This document shows positions 11,996 to 22,235 of a DNA stretch of 64,000 bases, one piece after another; positions within the stretch are counted from its first letter, which is position 1; each line of letters begins with the position of its first letter. The notes under the pieces were generated by a model that did not search any database, was not told the DNA's origin, and worked only from the letters and a program-made list of their open reading frames with translations. The DNA is from Agrypnia vestita. Lineage: Eukaryota > Arthropoda > Insecta > Trichoptera > Phryganeidae. A program made the position numbers and the translations under genes. The stretch spans positions 122,320 to 186,319 of the forward strand of contig JADDOH010000489.1 of the NCBI GenBank assembly GCA_016648135.1, given 5' to 3'.

Positions 11996-12345
11996 TCAGA
12001 TGTGTGTCTTCATGTGAAAACGTATATTATCATCGGAATCGCCCTGCTACGGTCTGTTCGATTGGTTCGCTCGGCGGGGGATCCCCTGACCTCCCTCCCA
12101 CGCGGATATCTAGTTTTACAAAATGTCGCCTACTTCCGGTGGCGTGTAAATACACTTTTCCGTTTCTGACTTTTATTATTCGCGACCACCGTAAATATGA
12201 AGTTTCCGGAGCCGGTGAACCTAATCCCCTCGGAGAGAAGGGCTGCAGGAGGGGAATTAAAACTTCCAAGTCCCTCCACTGGCGTTGTTAGGTTCGTATT
12301 TTACACCCGAGAGGCGACGCTTTCGAATGCGGCGTTTCGTCGCCA
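11996..12345. other. Unexplained GC-rich island
   Basis: About 330 bases are clearly GC- and CpG-richer than the neighbours and remain open on both strands for 79-97 codons. The frames show no family signature. It could be a promoter or first exon of an unseen gene, or a fragment of a mobile element. It ends about 230 bases before the Helitron-like repeat at 12577. Confidence 0.35.
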
Positions 12346-12609
12346 AAGAGGAATTTTAAGAGTTTATCTAAAAAAATTAACATTCTGCATCGTATGCAGT
12401 TTTAGCTACTACGAACGAAGCTGTAGTCTCTTCTGTTTCTCTGCAATTGGACGTAGTTTTGCTGAAGGCGTCCGATCAAAGAAAAAATAATTGAAAAAAT
12501 TTAAATCTACAAAAAAATATTTAATGGAATATTGCATATTTTTTGTGTGTATAATAAAAATAATTTTACAATAATACTAGATTTTTAGTACACGGTTTGG
12601 ATCTTCATA

Positions 12610-12658
12610 GAACTTTCGCGAATCTTCTAGAACATTCGCCTTCCAGAACTTTCAAGAA
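12610..12658. promoter_or_regulatory. Heat-shock-element array (10 units), copy A cluster 1
   Basis: Alternating GAA and TTC triplets follow each other at exact 5-bp steps: GAA 12610, TTC 12615, GAA 12620, TTC 12625, GAA 12630, TTC 12635. After a 6-bp step come TTC 12641, GAA 12646, TTC 12651 and GAA 12656. Three alternating units are normally enough for heat-shock-factor trimer binding; here six plus four are uninterrupted. Function is inferred; the spacing is read directly. Confidence 0.8.
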
Positions 12659-12716
12659 ATTTTTCGAATGTACGGGAACCTTCTAGATACACCGATACAT
12701 TCCGCCAGTCAGTTTA

Positions 12717-12754
12717 GAACCTTATAGAACTTTCGGAAATTTTCTAGAACCTTC
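12717..12754. promoter_or_regulatory. Heat-shock-element array, copy A cluster 2
   Basis: GAA 12717, TTA 12722 (degenerate), GAA 12727, TTC 12732, AAA 12737 (degenerate), TTC 12742, GAA 12747 and TTC 12752 follow the 5-bp register. The two degenerate units are respectively the same (TTA) and intact (GAA) in copy B, so copy A shows one extra lost unit. Confidence 0.75.
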
Positions 12755-13052
12755 TCCTTACAGAACTTTTTAGAGCAGATTTTTCCGGAACCTTATGGAC
12801 TCACCGATACAATCGGCGCGCTTATTTTGAAACAATCTGAAGCATTTGCGACCTTCCCATTACAAAAAAATGTGCTAGAAAGTACATTTTCGTCACCCAA
12901 TCCCCCCCTCGCACAGCCACCCCCACCAAACTCGCATATTTTTGATGTGACACCAGGGGCTATCCACCACCATAACCACCGGTGGGTGTTTGTGGCTGCT
13001 TGTGGAAAAAACTTGGCGGGTAGGGAAACACGGGTTTCTTTATATATATAAA

Positions 13053-13491
13053 AATATGTGTAAACAAAATCAAGATAGGATGCAAAAATTCCATCTTGTA
13101 TTTTATGTCTACATATTTATGGTGCAATATCACTCTTCAACACTCAATATTGCCTCAATGGCACATAAACCATTTTAAATTAAATTAGGCATATCAATAT
13201 TTTGTTACACATACATTGATTGTAATGTCGGACCTCCACGATGTCTGGGTGTTCTTATAAAAGACCTGTCTATACGATATTTATATCATAACTCGAACCG
13301 GTCATTACAATCTGGAGTTTTGTTTAAAATATTTGATGAATATTAAAGTTTTTGATGAAGATTATATAAAATGAGTATCTACTAATATTAGTTTAAAAGT
13401 TGGTAGAAATCAGTTTGTTTCACACACATCTACTAATTTTTTCATCCAAGGAGTCCAAATATAGAATTAAATTCAATATTTTTGTCACAAG
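13053..13491. other. Intergenic, AT-rich
   Basis: No feature was recognised. Confidence 0.4.
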
Positions 13492-13531
13492 AATAGAGAA
13501 AAGTTGACAGATGTCTCGACTTTTCTCTATT
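13492..13531. repeat. Hairpin: 16-bp arms, 8-base loop
   Basis: Arms 13492-13507 (AATAGAGAAAAGTTGA) and 13516-13531 (TCGACTTTTCTCTATT) pair over 16 positions with one T-G wobble, enclosing CAGATGTC. It is not part of a recognised repeat in this window. Confidence 0.8.
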
Positions 13532-13644
13532 GTTGAGTGTTGGGGAACAATCTTGTTTTTTTTCTTCAGAATACGGCCGATTACCAAATTTTTGAAAGTT
13601 GTATATTATACAAATGTTCTTTTTCAAGTATCAAAAAAATGTAG

Positions 13645-13775
13645 AGGTATCATTACCAGCAGCGACATCTTTGTGTAAAACGTCAATGAAGTTGCTAATT
13701 TTCTACCATAGATGACTATAGCATAGTTCCTTTAAATATTTGAAAGAAGATAGGTAAAGAACATACATATAGACA
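13645..13775 (+). repeat. Dispersed repeat family R1, copy b (5' part)
   Basis: The TATCATTACCAGC start, a following (A/G)CGACATCT block and AGTTCCTTTAA...TTGAAAGAAGATAG match the 5' halves at 32950 and 50470. The conserved 3' half (GATGTTCTTAC to GGCC) is missing, so this is a partial copy. Confidence 0.55.
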
Positions 13776-13871
13776 ACTTATATAAACAACCTAAATACGA
13801 AAATAAATAAATATGGCCATTACCAAAAAAATAATAACTTCTCGGAATTCGTCAACCATTCTATTGATTAT

Positions 13872-14124
13872 ATGTGGGGTATAAAAGCAAAGGCAGCAAT
13901 ATCCAAAAAGTTAAAAAAATGTTTTGATTGCAATCGATTACTAATTGAAAATGTACTTTATTCTATATTTTATACATCTATCCCATCCAGAATCATGTTT
14001 CCTATAAATTAATAAGCTATGTTTCCTATAAAATCTCGAATTTAGTACATTATAAATTAGTAATCCTTGATGATTGCATTAAAATTTTTTAGGAGATTCC
14101 TGCCTTTAATTTTATACCCCACAT
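13872..14124. mobile_element. MITE with ~38-bp terminal inverted repeats, copy A
   Basis: The left end ATGTGGGGTATAAAA is followed by AAAGGCAGCAATATCC and a poly-A run; the right end mirrors it (GATTCCTGCCTTTA then TTTTATACCCCACAT). The element is 253 bp, has no coding potential and matches 52875-53066 and the left half at 32198. The GCAATATCC/GGATATTGC inner pair is better preserved in the 52875 copy. Target duplication is unclear because the flanks are TA-rich. Confidence 0.75.
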
Positions 14125-15600
14125 GTGATATATTGATACCAATCCAAAACGGCTCCACTTGGTACCTCATGAGATATTGACATAAAGAACAATTTGGAAT
14201 CCAATGAAATCCAAAAGAATTTTAAATGTCGGAAAACACATACCCAATATTTATTACATCGAATGGTGAGAGAGATTGCGAGAGATCTCTCGAAACAACT
14301 GTAGTGATTAAATAACTCAAGTGATGTGTGTGTATTGCAGAGATAAATTAAGTGTTAGTTAAAATAATTGAGAGATGCTAATTAATAAGCAAGTCAGGTA
14401 TAAAATTACCCTACAAGTCTGGAGTGCGTGGGCCTTAAGGTCATATTAGTGTCTTTTTTATTTACAAGCAGATAGATGGAATAGCTTTCACGAAATAAAA
14501 TAAATTGTTTCGAGCATAAAACACAATATCACATATCCGCTTCAATAATTACAAGACAAGATATATTATACAAAATATACGCAGAATCCCACAACGAAAT
14601 ACAAAAACCAATTATTACAAACGTATAATTTTATTGGCTATACTTGATGTACTTCGCTGTTCCCCAAATATTCCTAGCGCAGAGAATTAATCCGATTTGG
14701 TCTCATGTTCCGGTAGACATGTGAAAATTGATATTTTAGCAATGGCAATCTTTTATGTGGAAAAGAAACAGGCGTCCTGGTATAAAGAAACGGGAGAGGC
14801 TCAAAAGGAATCCTGATTGGATTCCGTGATCCTTTCATAAAATACATTATTTAATTCAGGTGAACGAAATGAATTTCACTAGAACTGATGCGGTATTCAA
14901 GAGATTTATAAAATATTTAAGCATACCGCATTTCCCGGGAAACTTATTGACGTATTATTAATTCAACGAAAATAATGTACGTTTTTGTTGCCGAATGAAG
15001 CCATCAAAAGTGATGGAAAAAAGGAATTTTTGTTAAATGTAATGCTATTGATTTTATTATTACAATTTTAGGGAATGAAGTGGTGGTAGTCATAGAATGA
15101 AAGAGTGTTACGTATTTTGCATTTGAAAACTTGTAAATGTACCCCCTCTGTCTCTAGTGCAATTGTATTAGTTGCTGACAAAGCATTGATTCGATTAAAA
15201 TACCATGTTGCTTATCTATAAACCAACTTTTTTGGCCTGACTCAGCAATATAATCATAACAATACAACACAGCTTGATTCACTTACCTGAATTATACTGT
15301 CGATAAGACGCTTTTGTAACATCAACTTGGATCAAATTTGCACTACATTGAAAACGTGTTGCCTCGGCGTGAATCATCTCCCTGCATTACATATAAATAA
15401 TTTATATTACATGAAACCTGCTTTACAAAATTAACCGAGAAGACATGTATTCAAATAGGTTGTATGTACCCGCATAAATGTAAATTATAGAACCCATAAT
15501 TTTGGAAGACGCTACAGAGAACTTTGACGTAAGAGAGATGAATGTCTGAAATCTTATGTGATTGAGATTTAACGAATTTACCATCACGCCGTTTCCCGGA
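14125..15600. other. Intergenic, nothing recognised
   Basis: AT-rich with only chance frames. A 14-base palindrome CGAGAGATCTCTCG lies at 14279-14292. Confidence 0.4.
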
Positions 15601-16080
15601 AGATGCAGATAGAGAAGGTAGGAAGTGACACTTTTCTTTCACACTTTAAATTTTCTTTACCGTTATTTCCTCACTCATGCGTTCCACATTACCACACCAT
15701 CTCAGCGATTCTTTCTTTATTGCTTTTATTATGATACAGTAAGTATTTCATTCGCTTCTAATCTATTCATTATCCGTAGAAAGATTTCCATACATACGTC
15801 TATGTGACATACATCAAATTTGGTACAAAAACATCATTATATACCGCTTGTCTTGTTTCCATTGGCAGATTTTTATTGGAAAAATTGGATTGCATTCAGA
15901 GCATCATTTAATTTATTTCCCGCAGTCACTCTCCTTTCTATATCGTTCTCAGCTTTGCCGTATCTACTAAATATACTTCCTAAATACATAAATGCTTTAA
16001 CTTGCTCTAAGAATTTATTACTTACGATTTTATTACTTAGTTACTCCTTCGTCGCTCTTAAATACCATCTCAAGATAATT
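15601..16080 (-). pseudogene. RTE-like LINE fragment
   Basis: The minus strand reads EQVKAFMYLGSIFSRYGKAE then NDIERRVTAGNKLNDALNAI (about 16007-15886), and further on a frame with RWCGNVERMSE (about 15715-15665). These two blocks occur in the same order in the copies at 40775 and 47282. The RT catalytic domain, the segment between the blocks and the 3' end are lost or frameshifted. The plus-strand 138-codon frame over this region is an antisense shadow. Confidence 0.8.
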
Positions 16081-16373
16081 CAGTATTATTATAATTTTTA
16101 TCTTACCAAAGGGTTCCAAGAAACAAATAAATATTGCTTTTCAAATTCATGGATCTGGATATATATTACAATTTTTATAAAAAATAATATCACAACGAAA
16201 AAATATTTCTACGCCTCTGTATTGCGAGTTACGTAAAGGATTGATTTCCTTTCAATGTCACATTGGCATCGCGTAATTCATTTCATTTGTCAATAAATTA
16301 TTTCACCTGATATCTTATTTTATTGATCGTTATCTCTGTATTACGACTTTCCCTGCCAAATAAGTCAAAACAC

Positions 16374-16500
16374 ATTTATTTATTGATGGAGAGATTAACA
16401 GTACAATTACAACTCAAATTACATATCGTCGGCATTATCGCAAACTCGATTTAACCAACGTAAGTCGAGTTTGTCAACATTTTTAGGATAGAGATCATTT
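16374..16500 (-). repeat. LINE 3'-tail fragment
   Basis: The sequence from the CATTTATTTATTG start through GAGATTAACAGTACAA resembles the 3' end of the jockey-like element at 4369 (ATTTATTTATTTTG...AAATTAACAGCAAAAC). It has no coding part. The match is short, so the assignment is tentative. Confidence 0.4.
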
Positions 16501-17380
16501 TTTAAATTTATTTTTATACACCATTTATATTTTTTTACATTACATTAGCAGCAAAAACTTCAACATACCACAACCTTGAATTATACACACACTAATACCT
16601 TTTCAAAATATTCCTCACATGCGTGTTAATCTAACCGAACGCTACATGCACTGTTAGCCTTATGCCTAAGCACTGAACAACTTATGAATAATACTATGGT
16701 ACTACTGGTTGTCCCGGTGAAGAGACAAGTGCGCCTCGAAACCAGTAGATCAACAATCTCAGTAAGTGATTTTATTTTAATATTACTAATATTTTGTTCA
16801 TTTTACATAATTTACACACTTTAGCAAATTCTTGCATATATCTGAGATTTTTTTTAATAATTGTTTGATTTAGACGAGGGATTACAAGTCTACAAATTTG
16901 GAATTCAATATTCGATGAACATTATCATGAAGAATTTTGCAGTGGGTTGGTGTTGCAATAAGAGAAGCTTAATGTATCGATAAATCTAATGCAGAGACCT
17001 TTTCATGTGCGCATGCCAAAAGTTCACAAATATTATTTATCGACTGCCTGGTATGCCGAGCATTTTTTTACCTAAATAACTGCAATCAGCTATTGCTATA
17101 ATTATTATTTTTATTTAGGAACATGACGTTTCATTCTTTAACACATGTCTAATGAGATGGAATAATTTTTTTCACCGTTCCGTATTTGGTAGGTACTTAC
17201 TTCCACATTCACATTTTTGATCAGTTTGTAAAGATAAAAAAAAAAAAAAATTTCAGAATTTTATTAAAAAATTTAAAATTTTGTAAAAATTCGTTTTTTT
17301 AGATTTTTCGTTTTTTAGGATTTTTTCTATTCTCAAACTAAGCCAAAAACCTGTGCTTTAAAAATATGACTAATTTTCTT
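16501..17380. other. Intergenic, AT-rich
   Basis: Around 16714-16760 there is a GGTGAAGAGAC...CTCGAAACCAGTAGATC segment with partial hammerhead-like order but no proper CTGATGA core. Otherwise nothing was recognised. Confidence 0.35.
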
Positions 17381-17384
17381 GTGC

Positions 17385-17466
17385 CCTGGAATAGGGCCCA
17401 AATCACCGACCTACCAGATCACTAGGCGAACGTCATGACCATTGCACCAACAAGCTACTCACTCAA
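17385..17466 (-). repeat. tRNA-derived SINE head (degenerate)
   Basis: On the minus strand, TTGGTGCAATGGTCATGACG (box A-like) is followed about 40 bases later by a weak box B-like GTGATTTGGGCCC and the pairing GGGCCCTATTCCAGGGCAC. The layout resembles the tRNA-like head of a SINE, but the loop consensus is poor and it does not fold into a full cloverleaf by eye. Confidence 0.35.
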
Positions 17467-17507
17467 AAATGATCTTACAAACAGTAAAAATTCTTACCAG
17501 TTATGAC

Positions 17508-17629
17508 GGCGGACTGATTACTGCTTTCGAGGGCGTAAATTATATGCAATTTTGTGTTGTGGAGTGTTCACTTCTACAATAGAGGTCGCCAATGTGCAAT
17601 ACGCCCTCGAAAGCAGTAATCAGTCCGCC
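17508..17629. repeat. Perfect 30-bp inverted repeat with 62-bp spacer
   Basis: The arm 17508-17537 (GGCGGACTGATTACTGC... to GGGCGTA) is the exact reverse complement of 17600-17629. The arms are GC-richer than the surroundings. The right arm leads directly into the hammerhead-like segment at 17652, so the structure may be part of one retroelement whose terminal segment was copied in inverted orientation. Confidence 0.9.
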
Positions 17630-17649
17630 CTCTACCTCCGCGGGTAAAG

Positions 17650-17705
17650 GTCGTCCTCCTGATGATATTGAATAAGCATTCAACGAAACGTCGAGAATCG
17701 TTTCT
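17650..17705 (+). ncRNA. Hammerhead-ribozyme-like motif
   Basis: CTGATGA (17659-17665) is followed by a 6-bp stem TTGAAT/ATTCAA with an AAGC loop, then CGAAAC (17684-17689) and GTC (17690-17692). That is the order of a type-I hammerhead with the very short ACGT stem III known from Penelope-like elements, where activity is thought to need pairing between two copies. Stem I is weak: three pairs next to the core (CTC with GAG), then mismatches. There is also one unpaired base between the core and stem II. A related, more decayed copy lies at 34150-34245. Confidence 0.45.
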
Positions 17706-19589
17706 CGGAAAAATATACGGTTCGTATAAAATATCCGCAACCATTTAGAGTTAATTATGTCTAACGACCGTAATAACAACATTTACTCTCTAATAAATAA
17801 GTACATAATATTAAATATCAAAAATAATAAGCAATAAAACAAAAAGAAAAGTGAAAAACAGAGTATGAAAAACAATTATGAAGTACATAGTGATAAATAA
17901 CAATAATAAGCAACGTAAGAAAACAGTTTTTTAAATCAACACTCTCCCAAATATCGCACTCTTAATAGTACTTGAATTCAGATTGAATATATCAATACTT
18001 GTGCGGTTCGTTAGTTCATTATAGGACCTACTTGCTCGTAAAATTTGTGATATTCATCCGAATTATTTAATATGTACTAGATAAAATGCACATGAAAATG
18101 ATTTTTTTTCAATTTTAACTCCTTTTATAGACCAGTATATACATATATAAATATTTTTTAAGTATTTCTGAGAATAACAAATCGATGTATATGTTTATTA
18201 TGTCATGTGAATAGATGTCTCTCGTCTATACTCGAAAACTGAAGTATGGTGGTTTTTGGATGCACATTTCTCTAAGCAAAAAATACCAATATTGACTTAT
18301 GAGTCATTTCGATAAAATGTTTAAATTATCAGAACACCTTGCATTGGCTCTAAATCTGCTACATAATGAAGTAAAAATAAAATAAAAAATGAAGAAAAAA
18401 GAAATAAAATAAATACTATTTTTTTTTAAAGTTATTTAAAAATCAACTACTACGTAGAAAGTACTTACTAGATATATTTGGTGCCTGAGGCCGAAAAACC
18501 TAAATGTTGTTATCCAGTCAAGAACCAAACTGTTATATCCCAAATACGAATTATTTCGAAAACGGAAATGGTAATTTCGAATTCCACAAAACATTTGACA
18601 TCGAAAAAGTGAATTGAATTATTTTGTTTGTGAGTAATAGAAGCCATCAAAAACGACTCAAAAACAGATGAATATTAATTTCGTTCTTCGATAGCCTTGC
18701 CGATTATCCAAGAATTTAGGGGAAAGTTATTCCAAGAATTGACGACAGCTGAAATAGAAAATTTTCTATACTGCCTGCATCTGAAAATTGTTAGGAAAAT
18801 AATTTAAAAGTTAATGGCTTTTGCTTGTTAGTGCAGCGGCCACTGCGCAGCTGCGGCTAATTTTTCCGTAAAACTTATTTTTTGAAATATAAAAATAATT
18901 TTATTTCAAAAATATAGATTCGTGATATTTAAAACATAATAATTATTTCATATAAAATAAACAAATACTATTTAAAAAAATGAAACAAAAGAGAAACGAA
19001 ATAAAAAATTTATGAAATTCTAATTAATATATGGTATTTGTAGTAACAAGTAGGTCACGGAGCATTGAACGCATATAATAAGCATTTTTAATTATGCATT
19101 CTAAATTTTATAAATCTCTGTAAAATCTAAAAATATATGCAAATAAAATAATTTACTAGATTGAGCAATATTATGGTGTGTAAATGTTCAACATACCGTG
19201 GAATTGCGTTACATTTGAAATAATAATTTACAGGGGTATTTTATTAATAAGAAGGTTCTAGTTCTGTATAAACCTCGTATACTCACCCCATTTAAGGCAC
19301 TCCCAGAGTGCCGGCGTCCACATTTGGAAGTTAAATTAGTTAGTCCTTCTAAATTGTTCATAAAACATTCTAAAATGCAATTAAAAGTTATATAATTGCA
19401 GTATGTTTCTCGGTAAAATAATTTGATTAATGTATATTTTTGAATATAAACTATTATTGTATCAGAATTAAAATAATTCAATATAACGATGATTTTATAA
19501 GTGAATTAGAAAACATTTTTTCACTGAGAATGTTACCGAAAAACTACGGAAAAGAATTGCAGACATTCACTAAAATAATGCAAAAGCGT
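17706..19589. other. Intergenic, AT-rich
   Basis: No gene, RNA or repeat with a partner copy was recognised. Confidence 0.4.
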
Positions 19590-19765
19590 CATGAAGAATT
19601 TGAGGAACCTTCAAACCTAGTGGGCAGGATACTGACATCTCACACCGTCGGTTCCGGGTTCGGTTCCCGGTAAAGTCACAATAAATCGATTTGGTTTATT
19701 CAAGACTTGGTGATATTTGATGTGTTTTTCTTCAGTAACTGGGCTTCTTGAATCTTTAAAAAAAT
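19590..19765 (+). repeat. tRNA-derived SINE, family S1, copy 1
   Basis: A GTTCCGGGTTCGGTTCCCGG block (19649-19668) carries a box B-like core, followed by AAAGTCACAATAAATCGATT and a body ending near CTGGGCTTCTTGAATC. The same body in the same order recurs at 31216-31345. Box A is weak (GTGGGCAGGATACTG). No coding capacity is expected. Confidence 0.65.
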
Positions 19766-19864
19766 TCATGTATGAATGAATTCTATAAATAGCTGGTTCG
19801 ATAGGATTACTAATGATAATGTGTTAATTTAGATGCAAATTCCCATTCCAGGACACCACGTAAG

Positions 19865-19962
19865 TTTGTAATATTTTCATAGCACAAGCGTTAAGCTTAG
19901 TTTGAAAATAGTAAGAATATTGATGCGAAACGTATTCCGTGTTCATATCTATATTAATTGAA
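19865..19962 (+). repeat. SINE family S2, 3' fragment
   Basis: TTTTCATAGCACAAGCGTTA and TTAGTTTGAAAATAGTAAGA, followed by ATTGATGCGAAACG, match the 3' body of the fuller copy at 35590-35805. The tRNA-like head is missing here. Confidence 0.65.
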
Positions 19963-20222
19963 AAAATAATTAATTAATTAATGATTAAGAAATCTTTAAA
20001 ACAAAATAATATGGAAACTGCAATAATTAACTAATTTCATTACAGGCATATCCAGAAAAATATCAGATTCAGCATTATTATTTCATAATTAACTCTCTGC
20101 ACGCAATCTTGACCTTTGCATATGAATTCAATCCAATCACGTTGGAGGGCATAGGTACTATTTTATATGGTTGGTAGGTGTTTGTGCCTGTCATGTTTTT
20201 TCTTTATATTAATTTTTACATC

Positions 20223-20700
20223 ATAGAAAATATATTTATTTATTTATTTCAAAAAATCTTTTTTTACAAAATATAGGTACTTAATAATAATTTAAAAATA
20301 AAAATATAAGATAAGATTGCACAATTTTTTTTGGTTAGATTTGTGGATTATGCCACTCTACTAGGCTACGCCTGTCCCAGAGTGGCGTTATAGAACATAA
20401 TTATAATATTTTTTTGAATTCGTCAATCATATTTGTTTTCATAAGGTAATAATTATGTATCTACAAAGTATCAAGTGCAATATTAGTGATAGGTTGAGTG
20501 AGTCATAAGTCCAAGTGTAAATATGTGAGATTTATCAGGTGAGATTACTTTTGCAGTAACTGTATAAAATTTGTAAATATTTATTAATTTTATTTCTGAA
20601 AATATATCTTTCCTTATTTTTAGTATATATTTAATTAAACGCTCTTGTAGACTTTGGATTTGTTTCATATACCCTGATCAAATTTAAGTTAATTAATTTT
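20223..20700 (-). pseudogene. Jockey-like LINE, 3' end fragment
   Basis: The minus strand encodes KQIQSLQERLIKYILKIRKD (frame 20668-20483), a typical segment after the reverse transcriptase of jockey-type elements, and ends with an AAATAAATAAATAT tail at about 20229-20245, like the element at 4369. Only about 60 codons remain open. A GCCACTCT/AGAGTGGC hairpin lies at about 20351-20385. Confidence 0.6.
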
Positions 20701-20749
20701 ATTCAAAATATTGAAATATATATTCAAATAATTGACCACATTAGTCTTG

Positions 20750-21010
20750 GTATTAGGGCTTTGCTTTCCGGATCGTTAGCGCGATTCCCTCGATTGTTTC
20801 AATCTATCCTCTCCATCCCCAGATCGGGGTCCCTAATGAGAACGGCAATTGGGATCCCGCGCGACCCCGCAGTGTAGGGAGGGAGCGCCCGGACGTCGGG
20901 TTGAAGTGTATCAGTTACCCAAAATGACCCATAAGTGAAATTTCGGGCCAAAATACCCGGAATTAGCGTTGTTTACTCAACAAACTGTACGGGCTATTTA
21001 AGTTGCTCTC
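20750..21010. other. Unexplained GC-rich block
   Basis: Positions 20760-20960 are strikingly GC-rich (words such as GATCCCGCGCGACCCCGCAG) for this window. No coding frame, rRNA or tRNA fold was recognised. It sits just downstream of the 3' end of the CR1/L2-like element and could be retroelement-derived. Confidence 0.35.
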
Positions 21011-21055
21011 TAAAATTCGAATCGTATATATATATAGGTTTCTGAGATATCTCTA

Positions 21056-21890
21056 ATAATAATAATAATAATAATTGGATAACTTATATAGCGCCGTTTT
21101 CGCGAATACTCACCTCAAGGGCGCTTTACACAGAAAAATTACTATCTTACAAAACAACTTACTGCTAGAAAAGAAAAAACTTATTTACTATTACTTATTC
21201 ACTAGGTGGCATACAAGAAATGGAATTAATATTGAGTACTATTATAGTTGGGAGTGCCTGAAAGAATTAGGTGTTTTCGCGGAGTGCACAATAGGAGTGG
21301 AAAACATTAGCTAGCGTTGTTGTGGTCAGATTCTATAGGTTTTTATAGGATTGTCTAAATAAATGCGTCTTAAGTTGTTTTATGAACTGTGGTAAGCTGT
21401 CTGTTTGTCTCAGTTTATTAGGTAGTTTGTTCCATAACTTTAGTCCAGCCACCGCGAAAGCACGATCTCCGAAATTAGTTTTGTGGACGCGATTTACTTC
21501 AGCTAACCTATTTGTATCAGATGTTGATGCTGAGCAAAGTGTTAGTTGTCTATTATTTGCAGAGAATGGAATGCAGAATTCGGTTATATATTGAGGGGCC
21601 ATGTTGTGAATAGCCTTAAATATTGTAAGGAAAAGCTTATATTCAATCCTCTCTGGACATCTAAGCCAGTGAAGGTTTTGAAGATGGTTTGAGATGTGCG
21701 CAAACTTTGAAACGCCGGTAATGAGTCTTGCGGCGGCAATAAATACAGATTGTAATTTGTTTAATTCCTGTTTCGGGAGATGAGCGTAGATACCATTATC
21801 TCTACATGAGAGAGTACGGGCATTATCCTTGACTCTACCCAACAGTGTTTCTCCAGGGTATGCATGGCTACAATAATTTAGAGACAAGAA
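21056..21890 (-). pseudogene. CR1/L2-like LINE, 3' end with intact C-terminal frame
   Basis: The minus strand is open for 184 codons (21887-21333) and reads KLQSVFIAAARLITG, LHWLRCPERIEYKL, APQYITEFCIP and GDRAFAVAGLKLWNKLP, then LPQFIKQLKTHLF. This is the conserved region after the reverse transcriptase of CR1/L2-group elements. Downstream comes a 3' UTR containing GTAAAGCGCCC and AAAACGGCGCTATA, shared with 61478-62010, and an ATT/TAA trinucleotide tail (21055-21077). The catalytic RT and endonuclease are absent. The frame is unbroken, which suggests a fairly recent insertion. Confidence 0.85.
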
Positions 21891-22138
21891 GGAATATGTA
21901 TCTGATTATTAATTTTAATCGATTGTTTCACGGAGCATTAGTTTGTTCCTGATAATTACCTAAGACAGTGTCAACATGGGTTGTTTAAGATTGCAATATG
22001 CAGGACCAACCTACCGATGGGTATGCCTGTTGGAAGAGCTACCGCTATGCTGAACAATTTCACTTTAGATAATGATCTGTTCCATATCTCTGAAGGGGTT
22101 TTCCGTAGCAGATTTCTCCTAAAAGTTTATTATGAATT
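21891..22138. other. Intergenic
   Basis: Short AT-rich stretch between the CR1/L2-like end and the TA microsatellite. Nothing was recognised. Confidence 0.4.
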
Positions 22139-22233
22139 ATTATATATATATATATATATATATTATAATTATATATCTATCTAGATATATTCTAAGATAG
22201 TCTATATATATATAAGCAATATATTCTATATAT
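22139..22233. repeat. TA-rich microsatellite region
   Basis: A TATATA run of about 24 bases (22140-22163) is followed by further ATATAT/TCTATA words up to the target site of mariner copy 2. Mariner inserts at TA, so this tract offered many targets. Confidence 0.85.
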
Positions 22234-22235
22234 TA

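Larger units (their letters stand above)
12577..13052 (-). mobile_element. Helitron-like repeat carrying heat-shock elements, copy A
   Basis: This segment matches 39801-40250 over nearly its full length in the same orientation. On the minus strand it ends near a CTAG at 12580-12577, but the hairpin-forming stretch present in copy B just before CTAG (about 28 bases, CGCGTGCGAAGCC-type) is missing here, apparently lost between two short TAG repeats. The other end is marked by GGGAAACACGGGTTTCTTTA (about 13022-13041). It contains two phased GAA/TTC arrays, annotated separately. Open frames in it are short and not conserved in copy B. Confidence 0.75.

Noticed and set aside
14279..14292. 14-base palindrome
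   Set aside because: Short, no partner structure, and expected by chance a few times in 64 kb.
15820..16236. 138-codon plus-strand frame
   Set aside because: It is antisense to an RTE-like LINE fragment whose minus-strand reading has clear family blocks.
16714..16765. Another hammerhead ribozyme
   Set aside because: GAAAC and a GAG/CTC stem are present, but the CTGATGA core is missing (GTGAAGA) and no GTC closes stem III.
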